Positions 46,931 to 56,001 are shown, counted from the stretch's first letter. The stretch: 64,000 bases of DNA from Erysipelotrichaceae bacterium (GCA_017428765.1 JAFRQF010000004.1:1-64000), one strand, 5' to 3'. Program-made: numbers and translations. Notes: generated from the letters alone by a model not told the origin.

Positions 46931-47650
46931 ATGGATGTAAAAAGGCAATACTTCGACTGTGTCATCAATAAGGTCGAAGAAGCTTATGACAGGCAAGCCG
47001 ATACTCTGAAAGATATCGCAGCTGCCTTTGGAAGCTGTATGGATCATTTGGGTGTCGTTCAGCTTTTCGGTGTCCGCCATGGCGAAGAGTTCGTCAATGA
47101 ACTCAATTACCGGGCCGGCGGTATCGCACCGTTTCATGCGCTGCGTTTAAGAGACCTCGTTTTAATGGAGAAGATCAGCCAGTCAGATGTCGATGACGGC
47201 AGTATATATGAGGATATCAGCGTTGCCGATCGCTTTAAAGAGGCATATGAACTCGATGACAGAGACATGTTATGCCTTGTCAGCTTTTATGGAAACGAAC
47301 CTCTGGTCATCGAACTGGCAAGACGTGCCAAAGAAAAAGGCCAGAAGGTCGTCGGTGTCGTCAATAAGAAGTCGTATGACAAAGTAAAGGGAACGCTGCT
47401 AGATTATTGTGATCTGTGGCTGGATATGGGTTCGGAAGAACCGGATCTGGCACTGGATGTACATGGCGTAAAGACCGGACAGGTCTCTTCGACAGTCTCC
47501 AACGTCATGGCGCAGATGATCACGGCAGAGATGTATAAGTATTTCATCGATCAGGGAAAGGAAGCACCGATCCTTCTTTCGGCGAATGTCAAAGGTGCTG
47601 ACGTACATAATGATTCTCTGACCGATCCGTATGGAAGGAGGGTCAGATAA
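46931..47650 (+). CDS. SIS-domain protein 1 of a tandem triplet
   Basis: A 239-residue SIS-fold protein, the most diverged of the three. The phosphosugar loop reads LFGVRHGEEFVNEL where the others have FGTGHSH or FGSGHSV, and the second SIS loop (SFYGNE near residue 117) lacks the SNSG motif. It may bind a different sugar or act as a non-catalytic partner. AAGGAAGGG lies before the ATG at 46931; an in-frame ATG at 46889 precedes it without a site. The stop overlaps the next ATG (TAATG). Confidence 0.75.
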   Translation: MDVKRQYFDCVINKVEEAYDRQADTLKDIAAAFGSCMDHLGVVQLFGVRHGEEFVNELNYRAGGIAPFHALRLRDLVLMEKISQSDVDDGSIYEDISVADRFKEAYELDDRDMLCLVSFYGNEPLVIELARRAKEKGQKVVGVVNKKSYDKVKGTLLDYCDLWLDMGSEEPDLALDVHGVKTGQVSSTVSNVMAQMITAEMYKYFIDQGKEAPILLSANVKGADVHNDSLTDPYGRRVR

Positions 47651-48378
47651 TGATCGACGCAAAACGTTTCAAGGATGAGATCATAGATCTGCTCAATACG
47701 CTCTATGATTCACAATCAGACAATATCGAAGCTTCCGCAAAGCTCATTGCCGACTGCATCGAAAAAGATGGCGTCGTTCATGTCTTCGGTTCCGGCCATT
47801 CGGTAGGACTGGGCATCGATATCAAGGACCGTCAGGGTTCTCTGGTACCGATCCACATCATGGATATGAGCCACTTCGTCACCAAGGGCGGCGTTCCGGT
47901 GGAAGAGTTCATGGACAAGAAGAACATCTTCGAAAGAAAGCCGGGCGTTGCCGGCAAGCTCTATGAGCTTTACGATATCAAACCGCAGGATGTCTTCATC
48001 GTCATTTCCAATTCCGGCATCAACGGTATCGTCATCGATATCGCCGATCTGGCAAAGAAGAACGGACACAAAGTCATCATCATCACTTCGATGAAACATA
48101 CCCTTGCCGAAGAACCAAGACATCCGTCAGGAAAGAAACTGTATGAATTCGGTGATATCGTCATCGATAACTGCGGTCCGCACGGCGATGCCTTACTGGA
48201 GACGACAGGCGTCGCAAAGGTCTGCTCGGTCTCTTCCATCTGCAACAACTGCATCGCGCAGTCGATGGCGGCAAGAGTGATCGAAATCTTACAAGAGGAC
48301 GGATATGAATTGCCTGTACTCAACGGCGATGAGGCGCATGATAAGGCTTTGAGAGAAAAATATGAGGGGAGAGCATAA
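47650..48378 (+). CDS. SIS-domain protein 2 of the triplet
   Basis: A 242-residue SIS protein with VFGSGHSVGLGID near residue 45, the phosphate-binding ISNSGIN near 119, and CSVSSICNN near 195. A UPF0309-type sugar-phosphate isomerase or binding protein is expected. The start overlaps the previous stop and the stop overlaps the next start, so the three are translated as a set, probably in fixed ratio. RBS AAGGAGGG lies inside the upstream gene. Confidence 0.85.
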   Translation: MIDAKRFKDEIIDLLNTLYDSQSDNIEASAKLIADCIEKDGVVHVFGSGHSVGLGIDIKDRQGSLVPIHIMDMSHFVTKGGVPVEEFMDKKNIFERKPGVAGKLYELYDIKPQDVFIVISNSGINGIVIDIADLAKKNGHKVIIITSMKHTLAEEPRHPSGKKLYEFGDIVIDNCGPHGDALLETTGVAKVCSVSSICNNCIAQSMAARVIEILQEDGYELPVLNGDEAHDKALREKYEGRA

Positions 48379-49097
48379 TGATCTACGAATATGGTGATAA
48401 GATAGTTGAATTATTGAAAGCTGCGGAAGAAAAGAATAAGGATGTCATCGATCTGCTCGCACAGAAAGTCGCAGAAAACATCGAGAACGACAAGGTCATC
48501 CATACTTTCGGTACCGGCCATTCCCACATGCTGGGTATTGAACTGTTTGCCAGAGCCGGCGGCTTGGGCAACGTCGATGCGATGCTCGATCCTGACACTT
48601 TGACCTCCTTTGGCGCACAGAGATCCGGTGCGATGGAAAAGACACCGGGCGTCTCCGATGTCATCTATGATTCCTACAACATCGAAAAGGGCGATATGAT
48701 GATCATCACTTCCAATTCCGGCAGGAATGCGATGCCGATCGAAATGGCGATGCGCTGCCAGAAGGAGGGTGTTTACGTCGTCGCTTTGACCAATGTCGAA
48801 CAGTCAAAGAACCAGACCTCAAGACATCCTTCGGGCAAGAGATTATTTGAATGTGCGGACTGTGTCATCGATACCTGCGTTCCGGCCGGCGATGCCACAC
48901 TTGACTTGAACGGCATCAAGACAGGCCCGGCTTCTTCGATCGTCACGATGTATCTGGTCAATACGATCGTTTCGGAAGCGATCAAGATCGTGCTGTCTCA
49001 TGGCAAGCGTCCGTATGTCTTCCAGTCACAGAACGTCGATGGTTTCGACAACGATGCGATCTACGAACACTTCAAGGGAAGAGTCAAACATTTCTAA
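48378..49097 (+). CDS. SIS-domain protein 3 of the triplet
   Basis: A 239-residue SIS protein with TFGTGHSHMLGIELFARAGG near residue 41, ITSNSGRNAMP near 110 and GPASSIVT near 186. It is close in sequence to the SIS protein at 33339 and less so to its two neighbours. It probably interconverts amino-sugar phosphates made by the PTS and deacetylases in this region. A terminator follows. Confidence 0.85.
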   Translation: MIYEYGDKIVELLKAAEEKNKDVIDLLAQKVAENIENDKVIHTFGTGHSHMLGIELFARAGGLGNVDAMLDPDTLTSFGAQRSGAMEKTPGVSDVIYDSYNIEKGDMMIITSNSGRNAMPIEMAMRCQKEGVYVVALTNVEQSKNQTSRHPSGKRLFECADCVIDTCVPAGDATLDLNGIKTGPASSIVTMYLVNTIVSEAIKIVLSHGKRPYVFQSQNVDGFDNDAIYEHFKGRVKHF

Positions 49098-49104
49098 GAT
49101 ACGA

Positions 49105-49128
49105 GGGGCTCATGACGAGCCCTTTTCT
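49105..49128 (+). terminator. Intrinsic terminator after the SIS triplet
   Basis: GGGCTC pairs with GAGCCC around ATGAC, followed by TTTTCTTA. Confidence 0.75.
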
Positions 49129-49153
49129 TATGGAAAGCTTATAATAAAGATAT

Positions 49154-50236
49154 ATGTTTATACTGCATCATGAAGATATGAAAAAGCTTTTGAAGTGGTA
49201 TCGGGCCAGTAAGCGAAGCTTTCCCTGGCGGGATACCGGCGATCCTTTTGATGTATGGATCTCGGAGATCATGCTGCAGCAGACAAGGACGCAGGCAGTC
49301 ATAGGCTATTTTGAAAGATTCCGAAATGAGATCAAAGATATCGAAGCTCTTTCCCTGATCGAAGATGACAGACTGATGCGCCTTTGGGAGGGACTGGGCT
49401 ATTATTCCCGGGCAAGGAATTTGAAACGGTGCGCACAGGTCCTGATGGAAAGATATGAAGGAAGACTTCCGGAAGAACAGGAAGCTCTCCTTTCTTTGCC
49501 GGGCATCGGCCCTTATACGGCGGGTGCCATATTGTCGATCGGTTATGGAAGGCCGTATCCGGCAGTGGATGGCAATGTTTTGCGAGTACTGGCAAGATAC
49601 TTTGCGATCAAAGAGAATATACGATCGGATAAAGTGCGCAAGCTCATGGAGGAAACGATCGCTTCCTGTTATCGGGATAATAAAATTACAGATAAACAGG
49701 AGATACGCGATCTCACGCAAGCCTTCATGGACCTGGGAGCCGTGGTATGCATACCCAATGGAAAACCCAACTGCGAAGGCTGTCCGTTGCATCAAAACTG
49801 TAAAGCTCATATCGAAGGACTCAGTGACGTACTTCCGTATCGCAGTAAAAACAAGGAACGAAAGATCGTCGACAGGACGCTGTTCATCATACGAAACGGG
49901 GATACCTTCCTGGTCTCCAAGCGTCCAAATAAAGGGCTTCTGGCCGACTTATATGAGTTTCCGGGAGTCGATGAAAGATTTGATGAGAAAGATGTCGACA
50001 GATATCTCAAGGAAAAAGGCTATGATCCCTTGCAGATCAGAAAGCTTCCTTCCAGTAAGCACATCTTCTCGCATGTGGAATGGCATATGGATGCCTATGA
50101 GATCAGGATCTCAAACTGGTCTCTGCCTTTGAAAGAAAATGAGATGCTGAGTGACAGAAAGGACTTGCAAAGTCTGGCCATCCCTTCGGCATTCAAGACA
50201 TATATCGATTACTACGGACTTAGAGAAAGTGAGTGA
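49154..50236 (+). CDS. mutY: A/G-specific adenine DNA glycosylase
   Basis: A 360-residue MutY, normal length. It shows SEIMLQQTRTQAVIGYFERF near residue 36, the helix-hairpin-helix LPGIGPYTAGAI with catalytic Asp in PAVDGN, the 4Fe-4S cluster cysteines (CIPNGKPNCEGCPLHQNC, C-x8-C-x2-C-x5-C), and a C-terminal Nudix-like domain that reads 8-oxoG. It removes adenine opposite 8-oxoguanine. TATAAT at 49140-49145 lies 9 bases before the ATG with no ribosome binding site, so it is a leaderless candidate; sugar genes follow within four bases. Confidence 0.93.
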   Translation: MFILHHEDMKKLLKWYRASKRSFPWRDTGDPFDVWISEIMLQQTRTQAVIGYFERFRNEIKDIEALSLIEDDRLMRLWEGLGYYSRARNLKRCAQVLMERYEGRLPEEQEALLSLPGIGPYTAGAILSIGYGRPYPAVDGNVLRVLARYFAIKENIRSDKVRKLMEETIASCYRDNKITDKQEIRDLTQAFMDLGAVVCIPNGKPNCEGCPLHQNCKAHIEGLSDVLPYRSKNKERKIVDRTLFIIRNGDTFLVSKRPNKGLLADLYEFPGVDERFDEKDVDRYLKEKGYDPLQIRKLPSSKHIFSHVEWHMDAYEIRISNWSLPLKENEMLSDRKDLQSLAIPSAFKTYIDYYGLRESE

Positions 50237-50239
50237 ATT

Positions 50240-51181
50240 ATGAAACTGGTGATCTTCGGATGCGGAAGGATCGCAAACCGCATCGCCAAGTCGGCACTGC
50301 TGGTGAAACAGATCGACTTAGTGGGTTTTGCCTCCAAGGATATCGCTAAGGCAAAGGAATACTGTGAGACATACGGATGTAAGGAATATGGCGACTATGA
50401 TCATTTCTTAAACAGTGATGTCGATGCCGTCTATATCGCCAACTACAATCCCGGCCATTATGATCTGATCATGAAATGCCTCTCGGCTCACAAGAATGTG
50501 ATCTGCGAAAAGCCGATGCTGTTTGACGAAAAACAGACCAGAGAAGTTTTTGAATGCGCAAGGAAAAATGATGTCCTGCTGATGGAAGCTTTGAAGTCGG
50601 TCTTCTTGCCATCGATCGAAGAAGTCAAACGTATGATGAAAGAGGGCGAGATCGGAGAGATACGAAAGGTCTGTGCTTCCTTCATGCGCTCAGGCCACCA
50701 CCCGGCAGATCATTGGATCAACGAGCTAGAAAGCGGGGGTGCCTTTAAGGACTTAGGTTCCTATTGCATCGGAACGATGAATTTCCTGATGGATGGAAGA
50801 CCCGAATTACTGAAACTGGAATCGGATCGCACGGATAAGGTCTCCGAAACGACAGCTTTTGCGGATCTTCGATATGGAGATGTTTCAGGAAAGGCCAGTG
50901 TCTCCAATTTCAGGGATGGCGACAATCATCTCTATGTTGAAGGCACAAGAGGATGGATCAGAGTCGAAAACTACTGGAAACAGGGAAAGATCGAGTTTGC
51001 GATCGATGGAAAAACATTGGAAAAAGACGTGGAACTGGTTTCCGATTTCTACTATGAATTGAAACATTTTGCCGATCTTGCGGATGATGGGAAGAAGATG
51101 TCCGATGTCATGTCTGAAAAGGCATCCCTGGATATCATTGCCGTCACTTCGAAGATCGATGGCACGATCGGTACATTATAA
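50240..51181 (+). CDS. Gfo/Idh/MocA-family oxidoreductase
   Basis: A 313-residue dehydrogenase with FGCGRIANRIA near residue 5, VICEKPM near 91 and a GGAFKDLGSYCIG segment near 172. It is more distant from the pair at 16805-18769 than they are from each other. It lies four bases after mutY and upstream of nagA/murQ, so it likely acts on an amino sugar or its lactyl ether (family members convert MurNAc-type or inositol-type substrates); unproven. Confidence 0.85.
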   Translation: MKLVIFGCGRIANRIAKSALLVKQIDLVGFASKDIAKAKEYCETYGCKEYGDYDHFLNSDVDAVYIANYNPGHYDLIMKCLSAHKNVICEKPMLFDEKQTREVFECARKNDVLLMEALKSVFLPSIEEVKRMMKEGEIGEIRKVCASFMRSGHHPADHWINELESGGAFKDLGSYCIGTMNFLMDGRPELLKLESDRTDKVSETTAFADLRYGDVSGKASVSNFRDGDNHLYVEGTRGWIRVENYWKQGKIEFAIDGKTLEKDVELVSDFYYELKHFADLADDGKKMSDVMSEKASLDIIAVTSKIDGTIGTL

Positions 51182-51198
51182 AGAAAGAAGGCATAGCT

Positions 51199-52353
51199 AT
51201 GATCATTCAGTCAACGATGGTGTATTACGAAGAGAAACTGCAGCCAAGGCAGATCCGGATCGTCAAAGACAGGATCGAAGGCGTCTATCCGTATGGGCTG
51301 TTCAAGGCCGATAAGGATTATGGAGATCTGCTGATCCTGCCGGGGCTTTGCGATGTCCACAACCACGGCTACAACGGCCATGAGGCAAATACGGCTACGA
51401 AGAAGTGGCTGGACGAGTGGACGTCTTATCTTCCTACGGAAGGTGTGACATCGACGCTTCCTTCGATCTCTTCCTTCCCGAAAGAGGGATTATTGAAGGC
51501 CTTAAAGAATATCGGTGAATACATCGATAAATACAATAAGAAAGGAACGCATCTGCTCGGTGTCTATGAGGAAGGACCGTTCATCTGTTCAGGCAAGGAA
51601 AGAGGTGCCCAGTCTCTGGACTTTCAGATCATTCCGACCAAAAAGGTCATCGATGAGTTCAATGATGCCTGCAACGGCCATCTCTTATATGTGATGATCG
51701 CTCCGGAGATGTTAAAAGGCGACTACAGAGTCATCGACTATTGCGTTTCCAAGGGCATGAAGGTCGCTCTGGGGCATACCGGTGCATCCTTTGATATCTG
51801 CAAGGAAGCTATCGGACACGGTGCTATCAGTTTCACCCACACCTACAACGGCATGCGCGGCCTTCACCACAGAGAACCGGGCGTGGTAGGCGCGGCGATG
51901 TATTTTGATGAATGCTATGCGGAATGCATCTGCGACGGCATCCATGTCAACAAGATCGCAGCCAATATCCTGGCGAAGGCCAAGGGCAAGGATAAGTTCA
52001 TCCTGATCACCGATTCCGTCAGCATCAAGGGCTTCAAGCCGGGCATCTATGGCGATGCGGAAAAGGGAAGGACGACGACCGTCACGGCGGAGGGTGTCGG
52101 CTATCTCACCGGTACAAATACATTGGCGGGATCCTGCCACAGGCTGAATCACATCCTGGATTATGCGATCCATGAGGCGAATATCGACACAGTGACCGCG
52201 ATCAACGCGGTGACAATCAATCCGATGAAGATGTTAGGCATCAATGACAGAGGTCTGATCAAGGAAGGTTATAAGGCAGATATCGCTGTCTTTGATGAAG
52301 AGTTCAACAATATCGATACCTATATCGATGGAAAGATATTTGAAAGGAAGTAA
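51199..52353 (+). CDS. nagA: N-acetylglucosamine-6-phosphate deacetylase (second copy)
   Basis: A 384-residue NagA paralogue. Motifs: DVHNHGYNGHEA near residue 52, YEEGPFICSGKERGA near 125, LGHTGASFD near 190, THTYNGMRGLHHRE near 213, ITDSVS near 270. The usual HxH is present as HNH, and EGP supplies the metal-binding Glu. It is clearly diverged from the copy at 24667, so it may prefer a different substrate (for example a lactyl- or otherwise modified GlcNAc-6-phosphate). It lies five bases upstream of murQ. Confidence 0.9.
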   Translation: MIIQSTMVYYEEKLQPRQIRIVKDRIEGVYPYGLFKADKDYGDLLILPGLCDVHNHGYNGHEANTATKKWLDEWTSYLPTEGVTSTLPSISSFPKEGLLKALKNIGEYIDKYNKKGTHLLGVYEEGPFICSGKERGAQSLDFQIIPTKKVIDEFNDACNGHLLYVMIAPEMLKGDYRVIDYCVSKGMKVALGHTGASFDICKEAIGHGAISFTHTYNGMRGLHHREPGVVGAAMYFDECYAECICDGIHVNKIAANILAKAKGKDKFILITDSVSIKGFKPGIYGDAEKGRTTTVTAEGVGYLTGTNTLAGSCHRLNHILDYAIHEANIDTVTAINAVTINPMKMLGINDRGLIKEGYKADIAVFDEEFNNIDTYIDGKIFERK

Positions 52354-52357
52354 GAAC

Positions 52358-53248
52358 ATGGCGGTAAAGATCGAAGGCCTATCGACCGAGACAAGAAATG
52401 AAAAGACGAAGGATATCGACTTATTGAGTACGGAACAGATCCTGGCGATCATGAATGAAGAAGACAACAAGGTCGTGGAAGCCGTGAAACAAGCACTTCC
52501 TGAGATCGGCATCCTGGTAAGGGAATGCATCAAGGCCTATAAGAACGGCGGACGCATCATCTATATCGGTGCCGGTACTTCCGGAAGACTGGGCCTCATG
52601 GATGCGGTCGAAGTGGTACCGACCTACAATTCCGATCGTTTCATCGGTCTGATCGCCGGCGGGGACAATGCCTTTGTCAAAGCGGTCGAAGGTGCGGAAG
52701 ATTCCAAGGAACTGGCTGTCGAAGATCTCAAGGGGATCTGTTTATGTGATAAGGATATCGTCATCGGTATTGCGGCAAGCGGCCGTACGCCTTATGTGAT
52801 CGGCGGGCTCGATTATGCCAGATCGATCGGCGCAAAGACGGGAAGTCTTTGCTGCAACTTCAATACGGAGATCGCACAGCACTCTGATTTTCCGATCGAA
52901 CTCAGTGCCGGTCCGGAAGTGGTTACCGGTTCGACAAGACTCAAGGCGGGGACCTGCCAGAAGATCGTACTGAACATGATCTCGACGGCGACGATGATCG
53001 GTGTCGGCAAGGTATATGGCAACCTGATGGTCGATGTCAAGGCGACCAATGAAAAACTGGTCGAACGCTGCCGGCGCATCGTCATGGAGGCGACAGGCTG
53101 TGACCATGACAAGGCGGATGAAACGCTGAACAAAACAGACAACAACTGCAAGCAAGCCATCCTGATGATCCTGTTGGATATCGATCAGAAGGAAGCGGAA
53201 GAAAGGCTGGCTAAGGCTCAAGGATATTTAAGAAAAGCAATGGAATAA
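52358..53248 (+). CDS. murQ: N-acetylmuramic acid 6-phosphate etherase
   Basis: A 296-residue MurQ that cleaves the lactyl ether of MurNAc-6-phosphate to give GlcNAc-6-phosphate plus lactate; NagA then deacetylates the product. It shows the N-terminal LSTETRNEKTKDIDLLST, the SIS motif GAGTSGRLGLMDA near residue 69, GIAASGRTPYV near 139, and ATNEKLVERCRRI near 228. The ATG at 52358 follows AAGGAAG; earlier in-frame ATGs lie inside nagA. The last gene before a terminator, it points to peptidoglycan sugar salvage. Confidence 0.95.
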   Translation: MAVKIEGLSTETRNEKTKDIDLLSTEQILAIMNEEDNKVVEAVKQALPEIGILVRECIKAYKNGGRIIYIGAGTSGRLGLMDAVEVVPTYNSDRFIGLIAGGDNAFVKAVEGAEDSKELAVEDLKGICLCDKDIVIGIAASGRTPYVIGGLDYARSIGAKTGSLCCNFNTEIAQHSDFPIELSAGPEVVTGSTRLKAGTCQKIVLNMISTATMIGVGKVYGNLMVDVKATNEKLVERCRRIVMEATGCDHDKADETLNKTDNNCKQAILMILLDIDQKEAEERLAKAQGYLRKAME

Positions 53249-53254
53249 AGAAAA

Positions 53255-53284
53255 AGCAGTATCGTTTGCGATACTGCTGTTTTC
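53255..53284 (+). terminator. Intrinsic terminator after murQ
   Basis: AGCAGTATCG pairs with CGATACTGCT around TTTG, followed by GTTTTC. Confidence 0.85.
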
Positions 53285-53363
53285 TGAATCAAGGTATTTG
53301 GGATGTTCCCGTTCGGAGAATTAAATGAAAAAATTATTTTACAATGATATGATATCGAACTAT

Positions 53364-53408
53364 TGTGAATCATTGGTGAAATGATTGTGATACATTTGTG
53401 AAATATTC
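53364..53408 (+). repeat. Four TGTGAA-like hexamers with an exact 11-base period
   Basis: TGTGAA (53364), GGTGAA (53375), TGTGAT (53386) and TGTGAA (53397) repeat every 11 bases in an AT-rich gap upstream of the ECF operon. Phased hexamers of this kind are bound by OmpR/PhoB-family regulators (for example PhoP and WalR in Bacillus); which regulator acts here is unknown. Confidence 0.55.
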
Positions 53409-53447
53409 TGCGTTTAAGGAAGAAGAAAAGAGAGAGTTTTCTTATTG

Positions 53448-53453
53448 TATAAT
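53448..53453 (+). promoter_or_regulatory. -10 box (TATAAT) of the leaderless ECF operon transcript
   Basis: TATAAT ends 8 bases before the ATG at 53461. No ribosome binding site or clear -35 is present. The phased repeats at 53364-53408 lie 40-80 bases upstream, where an activator could help. Confidence 0.55.
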
Positions 53454-53460
53454 TTAGGGT

Positions 53461-55173
53461 ATGGAACCGATCATTTCATTTAAAGATTTCTCATTTCAAT
53501 ATACGGCACAGAAACAGCCGACCTTGAAGGATATCAGCCTGGACATCTATCCGGGTGAAAAGATCCTCATATGCGGTGCCAGCGGTTCGGGCAAATCCAC
53601 CCTTGGCAACTGCATCAACGGACTGATCCCGTTTTCACTGACCGGGAAGATGGAAGGAGAATGTATTGTCGATGGCATATCGACGAAGGATTCTTCGATC
53701 TTTGAACTTTCCACGAGAGTCGGTACGGTCTTACAGGATCCGGACGGACAATTCGTCGGACTTACGGTTGCGGAAGATATCGCGTTTGCGCTGGAGAATG
53801 ACTGCGTCGAGCAGGAACAGATGAAGAAGCAGATCCTTGAAGCTGCCAAGAAGGTCAGCATCGAACACCGCATGGCCAATGCGCCTTATGATCTTTCAGG
53901 CGGTCAGAAACAGAGAGTTTCGATGGCGGGTGTCATCGTCGATGATGTGAAGATCCTACTCTTTGATGAACCTCTGGCAAACCTCGATCCGGCGACCGGC
54001 AAGTCGGCGATCGAGCTTATAGACCTCTTGAAGAAGGAAACCGATACCACGGTCGTGATCATCGAGCATCGTATCGAAGATGTCTTATGGAAGAAAGTCG
54101 ACCGCATGATCCTGATGGATGACGGAAGGATAATCGCCGATCTGAGACCGGATGAACTTCTGTGTTCGGATCTTCTGAAGAAACACGGCATCCGTGAGCC
54201 TTTGTATCTGACGCTTTTGAAATATGCGGGCGTCGATGTCAGCAAGACAAAGGGGATCGAAAGCATCAACGAACTTTGTCTGAATGAAGATGAGAAAAAG
54301 AAGATCGTTTCCTGGTATGCCGCACAGAACAAAGAAAACAGATCCAATGACAATGAGGTCATTTTAAAGACGGTGGATCTCGATTTTTCCTATGAGACAG
54401 GCGATCAGATCCTGCATGGCGTCACTTTTGAGGTGAAAAAGGGTGAAATGATGGCCATCGTCGGACAGAACGGTGCCGGCAAGTCCACCTTATGCAAGGT
54501 CATCTGCGGTTTTGAGAAAGCCTCCGGCGGGAATATCTTCTTTCAAGGAAAGAAGATCAATGACGATTCGATCCGTTCCCGTGCCGGCAAGATCGGTTAT
54601 GTCATGCAGAACCCCAATCAGATGATATCCCAGGCAATGATCTTTGATGAAGTTGCCATGGGCATTCGCAATACCGGCCTGAGCGAGGAAGAGATCAAGG
54701 AAAAGGTCTATGCGACTTTGAAGATCTGCGGTCTCTATGAATTCCGCAACTGGCCGATCTCCGCTTTGTCGTTTGGCCAGAAGAAGCGCGTCACGATCGC
54801 TTCGATCCTGGTCATGGGCCCAAAAGTCATCATATTAGATGAGCCGACGGCGGGTCAGGATTTTGCGCATTATACCGATATCATGGAATTTCTGAAGAGT
54901 TTGAATGAACAGGGTATCACGATCATCATGATCACTCATGACATGCATCTGATGCTGGAATATACCAACCGTTCTCTGGTGTTCACGGACGGAAGGATCG
55001 TCGCAGACGATTCCGGTTCGGCCGTGCTTTGTAACGAAGAACTGGTGAATCGGGCAGCCTTGAAGGAGACTTCCTTGTTCAATGTCGCACTCAGCTGCGG
55101 TATCAAGGATCCGGTCGATTTCGTCGACTGCTTCATCGATTATGACAGAAGGGAGCGTGCACATGGCGAGTAA
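53461..55173 (+). CDS. ECF transporter ATPase, two fused nucleotide-binding domains
   Basis: A 570-residue fusion of the two energising ATPases of an energy-coupling-factor importer. Half 1: Walker A CGASGSGKSTLGN near residue 38, signature LSGGQKQRVS near 147. Half 2 (from about 300): Walker A GQNGAGKSTL near 337, signature LSFGQKKRVT near 439, Walker B VIILDEPTAGQD near 457. It is leaderless by promoter position. It overlaps ecfT by 11 bases. No S component is encoded nearby, so substrate specificity comes from an unlinked gene or an unrecognised neighbour. Confidence 0.93.
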   Translation: MEPIISFKDFSFQYTAQKQPTLKDISLDIYPGEKILICGASGSGKSTLGNCINGLIPFSLTGKMEGECIVDGISTKDSSIFELSTRVGTVLQDPDGQFVGLTVAEDIAFALENDCVEQEQMKKQILEAAKKVSIEHRMANAPYDLSGGQKQRVSMAGVIVDDVKILLFDEPLANLDPATGKSAIELIDLLKKETDTTVVIIEHRIEDVLWKKVDRMILMDDGRIIADLRPDELLCSDLLKKHGIREPLYLTLLKYAGVDVSKTKGIESINELCLNEDEKKKIVSWYAAQNKENRSNDNEVILKTVDLDFSYETGDQILHGVTFEVKKGEMMAIVGQNGAGKSTLCKVICGFEKASGGNIFFQGKKINDDSIRSRAGKIGYVMQNPNQMISQAMIFDEVAMGIRNTGLSEEEIKEKVYATLKICGLYEFRNWPISALSFGQKKRVTIASILVMGPKVIILDEPTAGQDFAHYTDIMEFLKSLNEQGITIIMITHDMHLMLEYTNRSLVFTDGRIVADDSGSAVLCNEELVNRAALKETSLFNVALSCGIKDPVDFVDCFIDYDRRERAHGE

Positions 55174-55996
55174 GGTATTGAATTATATCCCGAAGAAGTC
55201 TTTCATCCATGAGCTCTCCGGAACGACCAAGCTGATCATCTTTTTGAGCTTTTCGTTCCTCTGCGGTCTCTCCTTCGATACGAGGGTCCTCTTGTTTCTG
55301 TTATGCATGTCATTTTTAGGCTTTGCCTTAAGCAAGATCAGATTATCCGAGATCCGTTTGATGTCGACCTTCCTTGTCGTGTTCATCATCATGAATGCGA
55401 TCTTACTGTTCCTGTTCAACCCGGAGTATGGTCCGGAGCTTTATGGTTCAAGGACGGTCTTATTCCATGTTGCGGGCAAATACTACATGACTATGGAACA
55501 GCTGTTTTATCAGTTCAATGTCTCTTTGAAGTATGTCATCGGTTTTCCGATCGCGATCTTATTCATATCGACGACCAACCCGAGCGAGTTCGCCTCATCC
55601 TTATCGTCACTTGGCGTTCCATACAGGATCTCTTATTCGGTATCATTGGCACTTCGTTATATCCCGGATATCCAGCAGGATTATCATGAGATCGCCCAAT
55701 CCCAGGAAGCCAGAGGCGTGGCTTTGGGGAAAGACGTAAAGTTCTTTGAGAGGATCAAGAATTCCGCAAAGATCTTATTGCCGTTGGTGCTCAACTCTTT
55801 GAACCGCATCGATCAGATCTCCAATTCGATGCAGCTCAGGAGTTTCGGCAAGCACAAGAAGCGTACATGGTTCATGAAAAAGAAGATGACGAAAGCCGAT
55901 TACGGTGTCATCATCCTGTGTGTCCTGATCTTCGTGGTGGGTCTCATCATCACCAACCAGGGCGGAAACAACCTGTACAATCCATTTCTGAGGTAG
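55163..55996 (+). CDS. ecfT: ECF transporter transmembrane protein EcfT
   Basis: A 277-residue membrane protein of the EcfT/CbiQ family with about five spans. The coupling helices carry the AxG-type motifs (here QSQEARGVALGK near residue 182, and SMQLRSFGK near 225) that bind the ATPase. The ATG at 55163 follows AAGGGAG; upstream in-frame ATGs belong to the ATPase gene. It joins S and A components in the membrane. Confidence 0.93.
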   Translation: MASKVLNYIPKKSFIHELSGTTKLIIFLSFSFLCGLSFDTRVLLFLLCMSFLGFALSKIRLSEIRLMSTFLVVFIIMNAILLFLFNPEYGPELYGSRTVLFHVAGKYYMTMEQLFYQFNVSLKYVIGFPIAILFISTTNPSEFASSLSSLGVPYRISYSVSLALRYIPDIQQDYHEIAQSQEARGVALGKDVKFFERIKNSAKILLPLVLNSLNRIDQISNSMQLRSFGKHKKRTWFMKKKMTKADYGVIILCVLIFVVGLIITNQGGNNLYNPFLR

Positions 55997-56001
55997 TGAA
56001 A

